From Coriobacteriaceae bacterium AF45-21 (lineage in GTDB: Bacteria; Actinomycetota; Coriobacteriia; Coriobacteriales; Coriobacteriaceae): 64,000 bases of DNA. The notes beneath the pieces were generated by a model. The model was given only the letters and a program-made list of their open reading frames with translations, was not told the DNA's origin and did no database searches. The stretch lies in contig JAQCYU010000005.1 of NCBI GenBank assembly GCA_027682925.1, forward strand, positions 28,911-92,910, read 5' to 3'. Below are positions 35,400 through 45,306 of this stretch, piece after piece (position 1 is the stretch's first letter; every line of letters starts with the position of its first letter). The translations under genes were made by a program, and so were the position numbers.

Positions 35400-35504
35400 G
35401 AGTGGTCTCCTTGTCTCTATAGCAATGCCGCGCCGAGGGCGACGAGGGCCTCCGCCTCTCCCCTCTCAATCAACGGCAGTCTTATACTTCGACGTTTTCC
35501 CAGA

Positions 35505-35548
35505 TAAAACCTGCCAAAATAAACCTGTCCCTTTTTGGCAGGTTAGGC
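35505..35548 (-). terminator. terminator at the end of rph
   Basis: AACCTGCCAAAA...TTTTGGCAGGTTTT hairpin that begins in the rph stop codon; TTTTATC after it on the minus strand. It separates rph from rdgB. Confidence 0.75.
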
Positions 35549-36268
35549 GATGGCTTGGCGCTGAAGCTCGATGAGCTCGGCGATGCCTTTGTCGCCCAAG
35601 TCGAGCAGGGCGTTGAGGCGCTTACGGTCAAAGGGCGCCTGCTCGCCAGTGCCCTGGAGCTCGATCATCTCACCGGTGTCGGTGGCGACGAGGTTCATGT
35701 CGACTTCGGCATGGCTGTCCTCGGAATAATCGAGGTCAAGCAGCGTATTGCCGTCGACAACGCCCATGGAGATGGCGGCCACCTGGCCGGTAAGCGGGAT
35801 GCGCTCGATCTTGCCCGCCTCGACCCACATGGCGAGGGCGTCGTGCAGCGCCACCCAGGCGCCGGTGATGCTCGCTGTACGCGTGCCGCCATCGGCCTGA
35901 ATCACATCGCAGTCGACGGTGACGGTGTACTCGCCGAGCGCCTTCATGTTGACGACGGTACGCAGGCTGCGGCCAATGAGGCGCTCGATCTCCATGGAGC
36001 GACCCTTGCGGTTGGCGTGCTCGCGCTTGCAGCGCTTGCCGGTCGACGCCGGCAGCATGGCATACTCTGCGGTTACCCAGCCGGCCTTAGCTCCCTTTCG
36101 CCAGCCCGGCACGCCCTCCTCGATTGTGGCGGCGCACAACACGCGCGTGTCACCGAACTCGGCAAAACACGAGCCGTGGGCGTGCTTCATGACGCCACGG
36201 GTGAGCTTGACGGGGCGCAGTTCATTGGCGGCACGGCCGTTGGCGCGGTTGACCTGCATGTACTCCAT
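35543..36268 (-). CDS. rph: ribonuclease PH
   Basis: A 241-residue phosphorolytic 3' exoribonuclease that trims tRNA 3' ends. Seen: HAHGSCFAEFGDTRVLCAAT, GWVTAEYAMLPAST, RKGRSMEIERLIGRSLRTVV and DCDVIQADGGTRTASITGA. Full length, all active-site segments present. Confidence 0.95.
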   Translation of the reverse strand: MEYMQVNRANGRAANELRPVKLTRGVMKHAHGSCFAEFGDTRVLCAATIEEGVPGWRKGAKAGWVTAEYAMLPASTGKRCKREHANRKGRSMEIERLIGRSLRTVVNMKALGEYTVTVDCDVIQADGGTRTASITGAWVALHDALAMWVEAGKIERIPLTGQVAAISMGVVDGNTLLDLDYSEDSHAEVDMNLVATDTGEMIELQGTGEQAPFDRKRLNALLDLGDKGIAELIELQRQAIA

Positions 36269-36323
36269 AGAAATATCCTTTCGGCAGAAGAAGAGGGCAA
36301 GTCTTTGGACGGTAACCCTACAT

Positions 36324-37208
36324 CTATTTCAGTTCGTCGATATCAATATGTTCGATGCTCTTGAGCGGCTGGCCAAAGATAAAGCTACCCGCCACCGCAA
36401 ACTCGGCAATGTTATCGGCCGTCGTCGCAAAGCGATGCTGAGGCTCGGCAGCGTCGCCCGCCAGCTGCTCGCGGCGCGTGAGGATATCGGTCAGCTCGCG
36501 CGTAGTCTCCTCGGCGGAACTCACCACACGCACCCCGGGCCCCAGCGCATGGCGAATAGGCCCCACGAGCAGCGGAAAGTGCGTACAGCCGAGCACCACG
36601 GTATCGATTCCGCGATCGCGCAGCGGCTCAACCGTTGCGCCGACCAGCGCTCGCACGGCTGGCGTATCGAAGATGTCCTCGTTCTCGAGCCACTGCTCTT
36701 GCAGATGCGCGCCCGAGGCGAGCTCGTGTTCGACAACCTCGACAAAGCTCGAGGCAGGACAACCGTATACATCGACGCCGGCATCTAGATCCTGAATGGC
36801 GCGCGTGTAGGCGCCCGAGCGAATGGTGAGGTTGGTGGCGAGCACGCCCACGCGACGCGAACGGGTGCTGTTGATTGCCGCACGGGCACCCGGCGCGATC
36901 ACGCCGATCACGGGAACGTCGAGCACCTGCTGGGCCAGACGCAAGGCCGCAGCTGTCGCCGTGTTGCAGGCGATGACCATAATCTTGACGTCGTGCTTCG
37001 ACAGCCAACGGCCCGCCTGCAACGCAAACGAGCGCACCTCATCCTCGGTGCGCGTGCCGTAGGGACAGCGTTTGGTGTCGCCGAAGTAGTAGACGGACTC
37101 GTGCGGCAGCGCCGTCGCGATGGCACGTGCAACCGTCAGACCGCCCAAACCAGAATCGAACACGCCAATCGGGCGCGTGTCGCCTGCCGGATTCTCGATA
37201 TCGGACAT
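36324..37208 (-). CDS. murI: glutamate racemase
   Basis: A 294-residue cofactor-independent racemase supplying D-Glu for peptidoglycan. Seen: IGVFDSGLGGLTVARA (first Asp/Ser region), VIACNTATAAALR (catalytic Cys) and VVLGCTHFPLL (second catalytic Cys). It is 55 bases upstream of rph on the minus strand. Confidence 0.95.
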   Translation of the reverse strand: MSDIENPAGDTRPIGVFDSGLGGLTVARAIATALPHESVYYFGDTKRCPYGTRTEDEVRSFALQAGRWLSKHDVKIMVIACNTATAAALRLAQQVLDVPVIGVIAPGARAAINSTRSRRVGVLATNLTIRSGAYTRAIQDLDAGVDVYGCPASSFVEVVEHELASGAHLQEQWLENEDIFDTPAVRALVGATVEPLRDRGIDTVVLGCTHFPLLVGPIRHALGPGVRVVSSAEETTRELTDILTRREQLAGDAAEPQHRFATTADNIAEFAVAGSFIFGQPLKSIEHIDIDELK

Positions 37209-37261
37209 TACCTCACCAGATTCTCTCTCGAAAAGATATGGCTCAGCGCGATAGGACCGCG

Positions 37262-38173
37262 CTACGAACGAGCCGCGACCAGCAGCTCGGCCGTTGCCAC
37301 CCAGCCGTCGACAATCTTGCCGCGTGTGACGTAGGCGTTATCGCAAGCGTCCAGGAACTCGGGCGCGCCGGCGCTCGTCAGGCCATTCTCGACCAGGCAG
37401 AACGTGCCCACGTGATCGGCCATGTAGAAGTCGGACTCGGAATCGCCGAGCGCGAGCGTCTCCTCGCGCTCGATCCCCAGGTGCTCGCAGAAGCGCGCGA
37501 TGGCAACGCCCTTGTTGAGGCCGGCGGGATTGATGTTAAACGCGCGACCGTCCTCGACGCGATCGAGCTCGAGCGTCGTCGGCTTGGACAGATGCGTCAG
37601 GTGACCGTTACAGGCCCACACCAGGCCGCAGCCGGCCTCGTCCAGGATGGCCTGGACCTCATTGTCGGGCACATCGCCGCGCATGCCGACGGTGACCTCG
37701 CGGTACTTGTAGCCGGTCGACATGTCGTTGTGATACTCGATCTTGTGCGGCCAGCGGGCAAGAATCTTCTCGCACACGCCGGTCTGCTCGATCACCTGGT
37801 GCGGAGTAAGGCCGCAGGCGGGGTCGTAAGGCATGTCGCCAGTCAGATACTCCCAATCGTTGGCTTTGAGGTCGTACATGACCAGGCCGCCCATCTCACC
37901 AATGTAGGAGTTGAGGCCGAGCACGCGCGCGTCCTCGTGGATCATGGTACGGTTGCGGCCCGAGGTGGGAACCACCTGAATGCCAGCGCGAGCGAGCGCC
38001 ACGACGGCCTCGACGAGTTTGGTCGAGGGGTTGCCGTCGTTGTCGCGCAGCACGCACGAGCCGGGCGCGAGCATCGTGGCATCCAGGTCGGTAAAGACGT
38101 ACTTGACCTTGGCCAAGCGCTCGCGCATCTCGCCCGAAAGCTCGGCAACGGTCGGCAAGGTGTTGTGGGACAT
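37262..38173 (-). CDS. HAD-superfamily hydrolase (Cof/MPGP-like)
   Basis: A 303-residue haloacid dehalogenase-type phosphatase. Seen: YVFTDLDATML (nucleophile and general acid Asp), VPTSGRNRTM (motif II), KGVAIARF region with the motif III Lys and LALGDSESDFYMAD (motif IV). A C2-type cap lies between about 95 and 215. Start 38173 behind GGAGTAACC. Phosphatases of this kind act on sugar phosphates or nucleotides; the substrate cannot be told. Confidence 0.82.
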   Translation of the reverse strand: MSHNTLPTVAELSGEMRERLAKVKYVFTDLDATMLAPGSCVLRDNDGNPSTKLVEAVVALARAGIQVVPTSGRNRTMIHEDARVLGLNSYIGEMGGLVMYDLKANDWEYLTGDMPYDPACGLTPHQVIEQTGVCEKILARWPHKIEYHNDMSTGYKYREVTVGMRGDVPDNEVQAILDEAGCGLVWACNGHLTHLSKPTTLELDRVEDGRAFNINPAGLNKGVAIARFCEHLGIEREETLALGDSESDFYMADHVGTFCLVENGLTSAGAPEFLDACDNAYVTRGKIVDGWVATAELLVAARS

Positions 38174-38279
38174 GGTTACTCCGTTTACGTAGAAGGGTTT
38201 GGACTTGGACGGCATGTTTTGATTGAGGGAACACGCTTATGGCGACAGCGCACTCAGGCGCCGCCGCCATCATGGTTCA

Positions 38280-39842
38280 TTAGTCAAACTGGGTAACATC
38301 GATCAGGCGATTGGCCAGCGAAAGGTCGCTCTCGATGGGCACGAACTCGTCGCCCACGTGCATGAGCTCCTCGTCACCCTTTGCCAGCAGCAAGACAATG
38401 GTGGGGGCATCGGGGTTGACGTACTCCTCGCGCGCCGCCTTGAACGCCGCATGCACAGCGGCTTCACGGTCGAGGATGATCTCGTTCGGCGTATCGTCGG
38501 GAACATGCTCGGCAAGCTCGCGACAGACCTTCATCGGGTCCTCGTGAGCCGGGTCCTCGTTGGCAAAAATCATCAGGTCGGAATATGGTGCGGCCTCGCG
38601 CGGAAGCTGCTCGCGGCGCTCCTGCGCCTTGCCGCCGGCAGCACCAAACACTGCAATGACTGGACTAGTGGGAAACGCGCGCTTGACCGACGAGAAAAGC
38701 GAACGGAACGAAAGCTGGTTGTGAGCGTAGTCAACAACACAAATCACGCGGCCATCCTTCGACTCCACGACCTCCATGCGGCCCGGCACACGAAGCTTGG
38801 AGAGGCCCTTCTTGATAGCCTCGATACCGATGCCGATCTCGTGCGCAGCGGCGATAGCGACCAGCGCGTTTTCCACGTTAAAGTTGCCCGCGATGCCCAG
38901 CAGGACCTTCTCCCCCGCCTCGGACTCGTCGGCACACAGGCCATGCAGGTTAAACTCAATGTTAAAGCCGACCACGCGGACATCGCTTGCCCACAGGCTT
39001 GCCTCGGGATGCTCGACGCCAACGGTCACCAAGCGCTCGGCCGTCGACGCTGCCTCCAGCACACGGTCAACCTCTTCGGTGCCCAGATTCACCACGGCGG
39101 TCTTTGCCTGGTCAAAGATCCTGAGTTTGCTCTCAAAATAATCCTCAAACGTGGGGTGTTCGATCGGTGAGATGTGGTCACGGCCGATGTTGAGGAAGCA
39201 CGCCACGTCAAACGGCAGATTCTCGACGCGTTGGTACTTGAGTGCCTGGCTCGAGACCTCCATGACCATGGACTGGCGACCGGACGTGCGGCAGTTGGCG
39301 ATATGGCGCCAGACCTCGGGGGCCTCGGGCGTAGTATTGGTGCTCTCGTAGCACTCGATACCATCGTCGGTACTCACCGAGCCGATCATGCCGCAGGACT
39401 CGCCCGCCGCTTTGATAATCGACTGGAGCATAAAAGCGGCCGTGGTCTTTCCCTTGGTGCCGGTGATGCCCACGATCTTGACGTCGTGGTCGGGACGGTC
39501 GTAGACCTCCGGCGGCAACAGGGCCATGGCCGTGCGGACGCTGTCCACGACCAGCATCGCCGCGCCGTTCTCCTTCGCCAGCGGCTCCAGAGACTCGACC
39601 AGCGACTCCTCGCACACAAATGCGACGGCGCCCGCATCGAGCGCCATACTCAAAAACGCGGGCTTAAAGGCAGCGCCTTTGCAAAAGAACACGTCACCTG
39701 CCGAGACCGCGCGCGAATCAAACGAGCAGCCGGTCACGGCACGCTCGTCAACCTGCTCTGATGCGCGCAGCTCGCCGCACACATCGAGAAGCTTGGCAAG
39801 CGTATCGACCGTGGTCACGGTCGCGGAATCCGAATGGTGCAT
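38280..39842 (-). CDS. murE: UDP-MurNAc-tripeptide synthetase (MurE-type Mur ligase)
   Basis: A 520-residue Mur ligase. Seen: SFDSRAVSAGDVFFCKGA (N-terminal UDP-binding domain), VGITGTKGKTTAAFML (P-loop), TTPEAPEVWRHI, VMEVSSQALKYQRV and FLNIGRDHISPIEHP (central domain). The amino-acid recognition loop reads ANEDPAHEDP, where DAP-adding enzymes have D-N-P-R and Lys-adding ones D-N-P-A. So the third residue of the peptide is probably not diaminopimelate. It stands alone, away from a dcw cluster, as MurE of some Gram-positives does. Confidence 0.88.
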   Translation of the reverse strand: MHHSDSATVTTVDTLAKLLDVCGELRASEQVDERAVTGCSFDSRAVSAGDVFFCKGAAFKPAFLSMALDAGAVAFVCEESLVESLEPLAKENGAAMLVVDSVRTAMALLPPEVYDRPDHDVKIVGITGTKGKTTAAFMLQSIIKAAGESCGMIGSVSTDDGIECYESTNTTPEAPEVWRHIANCRTSGRQSMVMEVSSQALKYQRVENLPFDVACFLNIGRDHISPIEHPTFEDYFESKLRIFDQAKTAVVNLGTEEVDRVLEAASTAERLVTVGVEHPEASLWASDVRVVGFNIEFNLHGLCADESEAGEKVLLGIAGNFNVENALVAIAAAHEIGIGIEAIKKGLSKLRVPGRMEVVESKDGRVICVVDYAHNQLSFRSLFSSVKRAFPTSPVIAVFGAAGGKAQERREQLPREAAPYSDLMIFANEDPAHEDPMKVCRELAEHVPDDTPNEIILDREAAVHAAFKAAREEYVNPDAPTIVLLLAKGDEELMHVGDEFVPIESDLSLANRLIDVTQFD

Positions 39843-39903
39843 CTTTCGCCTTTCTCAGCCATTTGGCAGGGACGGTTTTTATAGTAACTGAAACGCACCC
39901 ACG

Positions 39904-39931
39904 CAAAAACGGCTCCCGGAGGAGCCGTTAC
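39904..39931 (-). terminator. terminator after asnB
   Basis: AACGGCTCC/GGAGCCGTT stem followed by TTTTG on the minus strand. Confidence 0.85.
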
Positions 39932-39954
39932 GCGCAGGCGTTCGTAAGCCGAGG

Positions 39955-41834
39955 CTAGGCAGCCTGAACAGCGGGCTGGTCCTCGTCGATAAAGAAGCGC
40001 TTGTACCACACCAGGAACACGAGCGGCGTATAGATCTTGCGCTGGAAATCGCCCTTGCCCGCAAAGTGCAGATCGAGCAGGTGCATGAGCTCGTCGGTAT
40101 CGAAGAACTCGCTTGCCCACGGCGCGGTGAAGTACTCCTTGACATAGTCGTACCACTTTTGCTCGCGCAGCCAGTAGACAATCGGCACCGGGAAGCCCAC
40201 CTTGGGACGGGTGGCCCACTCATCGGGCAGCGACTTGTTGGCAGCGTGGCGGAGTACCTGTTTGTTGCCGTTCTCGTTGATGCGGTAGCGGTCGGGAATG
40301 TGCTCGGCGAACTCCATGACTTTGCGGTCCAGGAAGGGCACGCGCAGCTCCAGCGAGTGCGCCATGCACATCTTGTCGGCCTTGAGCAGAATGTCGCCCG
40401 GGAGCCACATGTTCATGTCCAGGTACTGCTTCTTGACCAGCTCGGGCTGACCCTTCACGCGCGCATAGATGGGAGCGGCAAGCTCGAAGGCGCCATCGCC
40501 GGTGTTGTACTCGGGCTTGAGCACGCCGTCGACCTCGCGCTCCGGCCATACCAGAGCCTGTCCCAGGAACGACTTCTCGGGAATCTCGGCACCCTTGACC
40601 AGGAAGTTATGTCCCTTGAAGTATGGCATATGCAGCGCCAGGTTACCGAGCGCGCGGCGAATGGGCAACGGCACCATCTTTTTGTACTTGCGCACCGGAA
40701 CCGTGTCCTCGTAGTAGGCGTAGCCGCCAAAGAGCTCGTCGGCACCTTCGCCCGAAAGCACGACGGTAACATCCTTGCGCGCCATCTCGGCCAAGAACCA
40801 CAGCGGCACAGACGACAGGTTGGACTGCGGCTCGTCCATGTGATATTGGATGTCCTCGAGCGCACCGAAGAACTCGTCGGCGGTAATCATCTTGCGAACG
40901 TTCTCGACGCCGAGCTTATCGGAAAGTTCCTTGGCGTAGTTAGTCTCGTTGAAATTCTTGTAATCGAAGCCCACCGAGAAGGTCTTGTCGGGCATGAGGC
41001 AAGCGGCGATGTAGCTGGAGTCGACGCCACCGGAGAGGAACGACGCGACCTTGACGTCGGCGATGCGATGGGCCTCGACGCTCTCGTGCACGACCTCGTC
41101 CAGCTCGTCGACGTACTCCTCGAACGGCTTCTCGACGGCAGAGTAATCGCAATCCCAGTAGCGCTCGATGTTCATCTTGCCGGTCGGGATGTCTACGGTA
41201 AAGTAATGCGCCGGCGGCAGCTTGTAGACACCCTCGAAGAAGGTCTCCTCGGTTGCCGAATACTGCAGCGTCATGTACGGACGCAGGGCCTTTTTGTTGA
41301 CCGCCTTGTGGAAGTGCGGGTAGTCCAGGAAGCTCTTGATTTCGGAGCCAAAGAGCACGCCCGGCGCGCCGTCGCCCGCATCGGCCATGGGATAGTAGTA
41401 GAGCGGCTTGATGCCAAAGATGTCGCGGGCGCCAAAAAGCTTGTTCTTCTTCTTGTCCCAGATGACGAAGGCGTACATGCCGCGCAGGCGATCGAGTACG
41501 GCCTCGCCCCACTCCTCGTAGCCGTGCAGGAGGCTCTCGGTGTCGGCTCCACAGTGGAACTTATAGCCCTTGGCCTCGAGCTCGGAGCGAAGCTCCTGGA
41601 AGTTGTAGATCTCGCCGTTGAAGACGATAACGACGCTGCCGTCCTCATTGGCCATGGGCTGAGCGCCGGCCTCGGTCAGGTCGAGGATCGACAGGCGGCG
41701 GAAGCCAGGGCAACGCGGCCGTCGATAAACTGGCCGCCCATGTCGGGACCACGATGGACGATGCGGTCCATCATCTTGGTGAGCACCTCGGATTGGTTAT
41801 CCGTCCCACCGACAAAACCGACAAAACCGCACAT
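39955..41834 (-). CDS. asnB: asparagine synthetase B, glutamine-hydrolysing (frameshifted)
   Basis: A 626-residue enzyme after repair. The N-terminal glutaminase begins MCGFVGFVGG (nucleophile Cys2) with DRIVHRGPDMGGQF and VFNGEIYNFQELR. The synthase domain has SFLSGGVDSSYIAA (PP-loop), FSVGFDYKNFNE and LSGEGADELFGGY. The frame breaks at about 41704: GCCCTGGCTTCCGC should read GCCCTGGGCTTCCGC (ALGFRRLSILDL). One missing G, probably a sequence error. Converts Asp to Asn with ATP and Gln. Single-gene unit with a terminator. Confidence 0.95.
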
Positions 41835-42021
41835 ATACTATCCCCTCTGCTGTTGCTGGGCATCAAATCGAATCAGTAGCTTTTGAGTATACCCGAGGGC
41901 GTAAAGAGGGGCGGAATGTTCAGGCAATCTCAACTGAATCAGCTCCGCTGTGACACGCGACGGTTACCTTTAATGGATATGAGATGAATGAGGCGATTGT
42001 TTTGCTATACTCTCTCCGCAC

Positions 42022-42097
42022 GGGCGATTGGCGCAACGGTTAGCGCAGGTGCTTTACACGCACAAGGCTGGGGGTTCGAATCCCTCATCGCCCACCA
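42022..42097 (+). tRNA. tRNA-Val (TAC)
   Basis: Plus strand: acceptor GGGCGAT/ATCGCCC, D-arm TGGCGCAACGGTTAGCGCA, anticodon loop TTTACAC (TAC), T-loop GTTCGAATC, encoded CCA. Its 3' end is copied twice downstream. Confidence 0.95.
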
Positions 42098-42107
42098 TTG
42101 AATTGGA

Positions 42108-42135
42108 AACGGTCCTCGCAAGGGGACCGTTTTTG
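42108..42135 (+). terminator. terminator after tRNA-Val
   Basis: ACGGTCC/GGACCGT stem with TTTTTG directly behind tRNA-Val. Confidence 0.85.
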
Positions 42136-42138
42136 TTT

Positions 42139-42540
42139 GGGCCCAGCGCATGGGATTCGAACCCGACAGGGTGCGAAGCTGAGGAAACGCGAAGCGTTTT
42201 CCAGCGCAGCACGCGAGGGCCGCAGGCCCGAAGCGAAAGCGGGCGGCGTCAGCCGCACGCGACATCCCTCATCGCCCACCACTGATTTGATAGGCTCCCA
42301 GCTATGGGGGCCTTTCATTTTTGGGCCCATCGCAGAGGGATTCGAACCCGAAAGGGTGCGGAGCTGAGGAAACGCGAAGCGTTTTCCAGCGCAGCACGCG
42401 AGGGCCGTAGGCCCGAAGCGAGAGCGGGCGGCGTCAGCCGCACGCGACATCCCTCATCGCCCACCACTTGATTGAAAAGGCTCCCAGCGATGGGGGCCTT
42501 TCCTTTTTGGGCCCAGTGCAGAGGGATTCGAACCCGCCAG
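42139..42540. repeat. tandem 185-bp repeats ending in tRNA-Val 3' fragments
   Basis: Two full units start at 42139 and 42323 and a partial one at 42509 (spacings 184 and 186). Each begins GGGCCCA...GGATTCGAACCC, which is an inverted tRNA T-arm. It then carries GGAAACGCGAAGCGTTTTCC, GGGCC/GGCCC and GGCGGCGTCAGCCGC stems. It ends with TCCCTCATCGCCCACCA (42265-42281 and 42450-42466), the exact 3' end of tRNA-Val. Each is followed by a terminator-like hairpin (GGCTCCCA...TGGGGGCC with T run). No protein-coding frame is convincing. Confidence 0.85.
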
Positions 42541-42560
42541 CACGTCTGTCACAAAGGCCG

Positions 42561-42777
42561 TGGCCAGAAAATGGCAAAAATGAGTACTGCCACCTTGCTT
42601 ACAACATATCAAAAGATAGTATTTGCTTAAGTTACGCAACATATGTCCATTATAAGGACTAACAATTGGATCAAAATCGTACATTCATCGCCATTTCGGC
42701 TAGCTATCTGGCCTTATTAGTCCAAAATTGCTGCTACCAAATCGATAACAGTACTCATATTTGATGTTTTTTGACCA
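42561..42777. mobile_element. MITE-like AT-rich element with 29-bp inverted ends
   Basis: The left end (42561-42589) and the reverse complement of the right end (42749-42777) match at 23 of 29 positions without gaps, both ending in ATGAGTACTG. The 160-bp interior is markedly AT-rich compared with the rest of the window and codes for nothing. No clear target-site duplication was found. It lies between the tRNA-Val repeats and argD. Confidence 0.55.
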
Positions 42778-42893
42778 GCAGGTCTCCCCGCCTTAGCAAA
42801 TCTAAGGCAAAACGGGCTCCAGACCGCTGAATCATGCCACATAGGGCACGTCCGCAGTCCGGAACCCGGTCAAAGTTAAGTTATTTCGCTGTG

Positions 42894-44176
42894 TTAGGCC
42901 AAAACGTCCGACAGGATCTCGATCAGACTGTCCACGTCGGATTCCTCGCAGACGAGCGGCGGCAGGAAACGCAGCGTATGGGCACCCGTAGCGTTAATCA
43001 CGGCACCAGCCCCCAATGCACGGGCCACAACGTCGTGTGCATCACCCGCAGTATCGTCCAGATCGCAGCCGAGCATCAAGCCGCGGCCACGCACCTCGGT
43101 CACGTTCGGCAGCTTGGCGAGCTTTGCCTCCATATAGGCGCCTACCTTGGCAGCGTGGTCGGCATAATCGCCGCGCACGAGTGCGGAGAGCGTCGCGGCA
43201 CACGCCGCGATGGCCAAGCAGCTACCGCCAAAGGTCGAGCCGTGGTCGCCCGGCTTAAACACGTCGGCAATCTCCTTCTTTGCCACGACGGCACCCATGG
43301 GCACGCCATCGGCAATGCCCTTGGCAAGGCTCATGATGTCGGGTTCCACGCCATAGGTTTGGAATGCAAACGGCTTGCCGGAGCGGAAGATGCCGCACTG
43401 GACCTCGTCGGCGATAAGCACGGCGCCCACTTCGTGTGCCAGGTCGCGCGCTGCCGCCATAAACTCCTCGGTCATGGGGTGCACACCGCTCTCGCCCTGA
43501 ATCGGCTCGAGCATCACGGCACAAATTTCGCCCCCCAGCTGTTTAAAGATCGCACGCAGTTCATCGATATCGTTGGGCGTGCAGGCCACAAAGCCACCCG
43601 GCAGCGGGCGGAAGCTGTCCTGCAGCCAATCCTGCATGGTGGCGGCAATGGTCTCGAGCGTACGGCCGTGGAAGCCGCCGCGCATGCACACGATAGTGTT
43701 GCCGCCGTTGCCGGCGCGCTTTGCATACAGGCGCGCAAGCTTCATCGAGCCCTCATTGGCCTCGGCACCGGAGTTGGCAAAGAACGTCTCCCACACCTGC
43801 TCGCCCGCAGCCGGCGCTCCGAGCGCGGCGGCCGTGGTCTCATCGCCGGCGGCAATCGCATCGGCAATCACGCGTGCACTGTCCACGTCGTCGTTGGCAA
43901 GCTTGGACAGCAGCGCCGCGACCTGGCCACGCTGCTCGATGTAGAAATAATTGGAGACATGCAGGAGCTTTTTCGTCTGTGTCTCGAGCGCGACAGCACT
44001 GCCGGGTTGCCGTGGCCTAGGCTGCATACGCCGATGCCGGCAAGAAAATCGAGATACTCACGGCCGTCGTCACCGGCGAGCTTCATGCCGTGGCCCTCGA
44101 CAAACTCGACCGGAGAACGACCGAAGGTGTGCATAACGTAGTGGGATTCGAGCGATTGTTGAGCTGCAAGTGACAT
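42894..44176 (-). CDS. argD: acetylornithine aminotransferase (frameshifted)
   Basis: A 427-residue class III PLP aminotransferase after repair. Seen: YLDFLAGIGVCSLGHGNP, FFANSGAEANEGSMKLAR, LIADEVQCGIFRSGKPFA (Asp binding PLP), IMSLAKGIADGVPMGAV (Schiff-base Lys) and HGSTFGGSCLA. The frame breaks at about 43996, GCAGTGCTGTC instead of GCAGTGGCTGTC. One missing G, probably a sequence error. It converts N-acetylglutamate semialdehyde to N-acetylornithine and ends the argCJBD operon. Confidence 0.94.
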
Positions 44177-44244
44177 GGGATACCTTTCGTTAGGCGCCGG
44201 GAAGCGCGGACTGTGGGCGTAATGGCGTAGCGATTTCGAACCGA

Positions 44245-45225
44245 CTAGACTGCTGGAAGCTTCTCGACCTCGTCGAGGTTCTCGGTCAGGCGCGCCGCAA
44301 ACGTCGAAAGCGGGTGCGGATGCGTATCGAATTCGTAGGCCGTCTCGGTGGAATGAATCACGGTACCGACGCCAGCATCGGTCAGCAGCTCCAGCAGCAG
44401 CGAGTGCGGCGTGGTGCCGTTGATGATGTGCGCGCGGAACACGCCGGCGGTAAGCGCATCGACGGCGGCGCGCAGCTTGGGAATCATGCCCTTGTCGACT
44501 TCTCCGCCGTAGAGCATCTCATTGACCTCGTCGAGCGTCAGGTTGGAGATAAGCGAATCCTTGTCGCTAAAGTCCTTATACAGGCCATCGACGTCGGTAA
44601 GGAAGATTGCCTTATGCGCGTTGAGCGCCGCCGCAACGGCACCGGCGGCGGTATCGGCATTGATGTTGAAGAAGCCGCCGTCCTCCCCCGCCGCGACCGT
44701 GGCGATAACGGGGATGTACTCGCTATCGAGCAAGCGCTCGATATAGTCGGTGTTGACGTGCGTGACCTTGCCTACGCGGCCGAGCTCTGGGTCGAGTGGC
44801 TCGGCGATAAGCGTGCCGGCATCGCTGCCCGACACGCCCACAGCCAGGTTGCCGTGCTGGTTGATGGCAGCAACCAGCTCCTGGTTGACCTTGCCGCCCA
44901 GCACCTCGCGCACGATATCCATAGTCGCCGGCGTGGTCACGCGCTGCCCGTTCTTAAACTCGACGGGAATATCGTAATGGCTCAGCGCCTCGTTGATGGC
45001 CCTGCCGCCACCGTGTACGATAACAGGGCGCATGCCGATAATCTTGAGCAAAACGATGTCGCTCATCACGTCACGACGCAGCTGCTCGTCGACCATGGCG
45101 GCACCGCCATACTTAATGACGACCGTCTTGCCGGTCAGGTTTTTAATCCACGGCAGCGCCTCGAACAGCAGCTGCGCGGTAACTTCGTTGGATTCGCTCG
45201 AGCGACAATCGCGTGCGAACTTCAT
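44245..45225 (-). CDS. argB: acetylglutamate kinase
   Basis: A 326-residue amino-acid kinase. Seen: GKTVVIKYGGAAMVDE (ATP site), PVIVHGGGRAINEAL (N-acetylglutamate site), INQHGNLAVGVSGSDAG and FLTDVDGLYKD. Phosphorylates N-acetylglutamate, usually the Arg-inhibited step. Start 45225 (MKFARDC) is chosen; an upstream in-frame extension lacks a ribosome site. A C-terminal extension of about 25 residues follows the core. Confidence 0.94.
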   Translation of the reverse strand: MKFARDCRSSESNEVTAQLLFEALPWIKNLTGKTVVIKYGGAAMVDEQLRRDVMSDIVLLKIIGMRPVIVHGGGRAINEALSHYDIPVEFKNGQRVTTPATMDIVREVLGGKVNQELVAAINQHGNLAVGVSGSDAGTLIAEPLDPELGRVGKVTHVNTDYIERLLDSEYIPVIATVAAGEDGGFFNINADTAAGAVAAALNAHKAIFLTDVDGLYKDFSDKDSLISNLTLDEVNEMLYGGEVDKGMIPKLRAAVDALTAGVFRAHIINGTTPHSLLLELLTDAGVGTVIHSTETAYEFDTHPHPLSTFAARLTENLDEVEKLPAV

Positions 45226-45306
45226 AGTCTGCCTCGTCTTTCGTGTAGCTATCGCGCCGTACCTCGTTGCCCGCGATCGCAGCGGGACGCGCGGCACATC
45301 GGGAGT

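Noticed and set aside
40066..41886. 606-codon plus-strand frame
   Set aside because: Antisense of asnB; no ribosome site and no domain.
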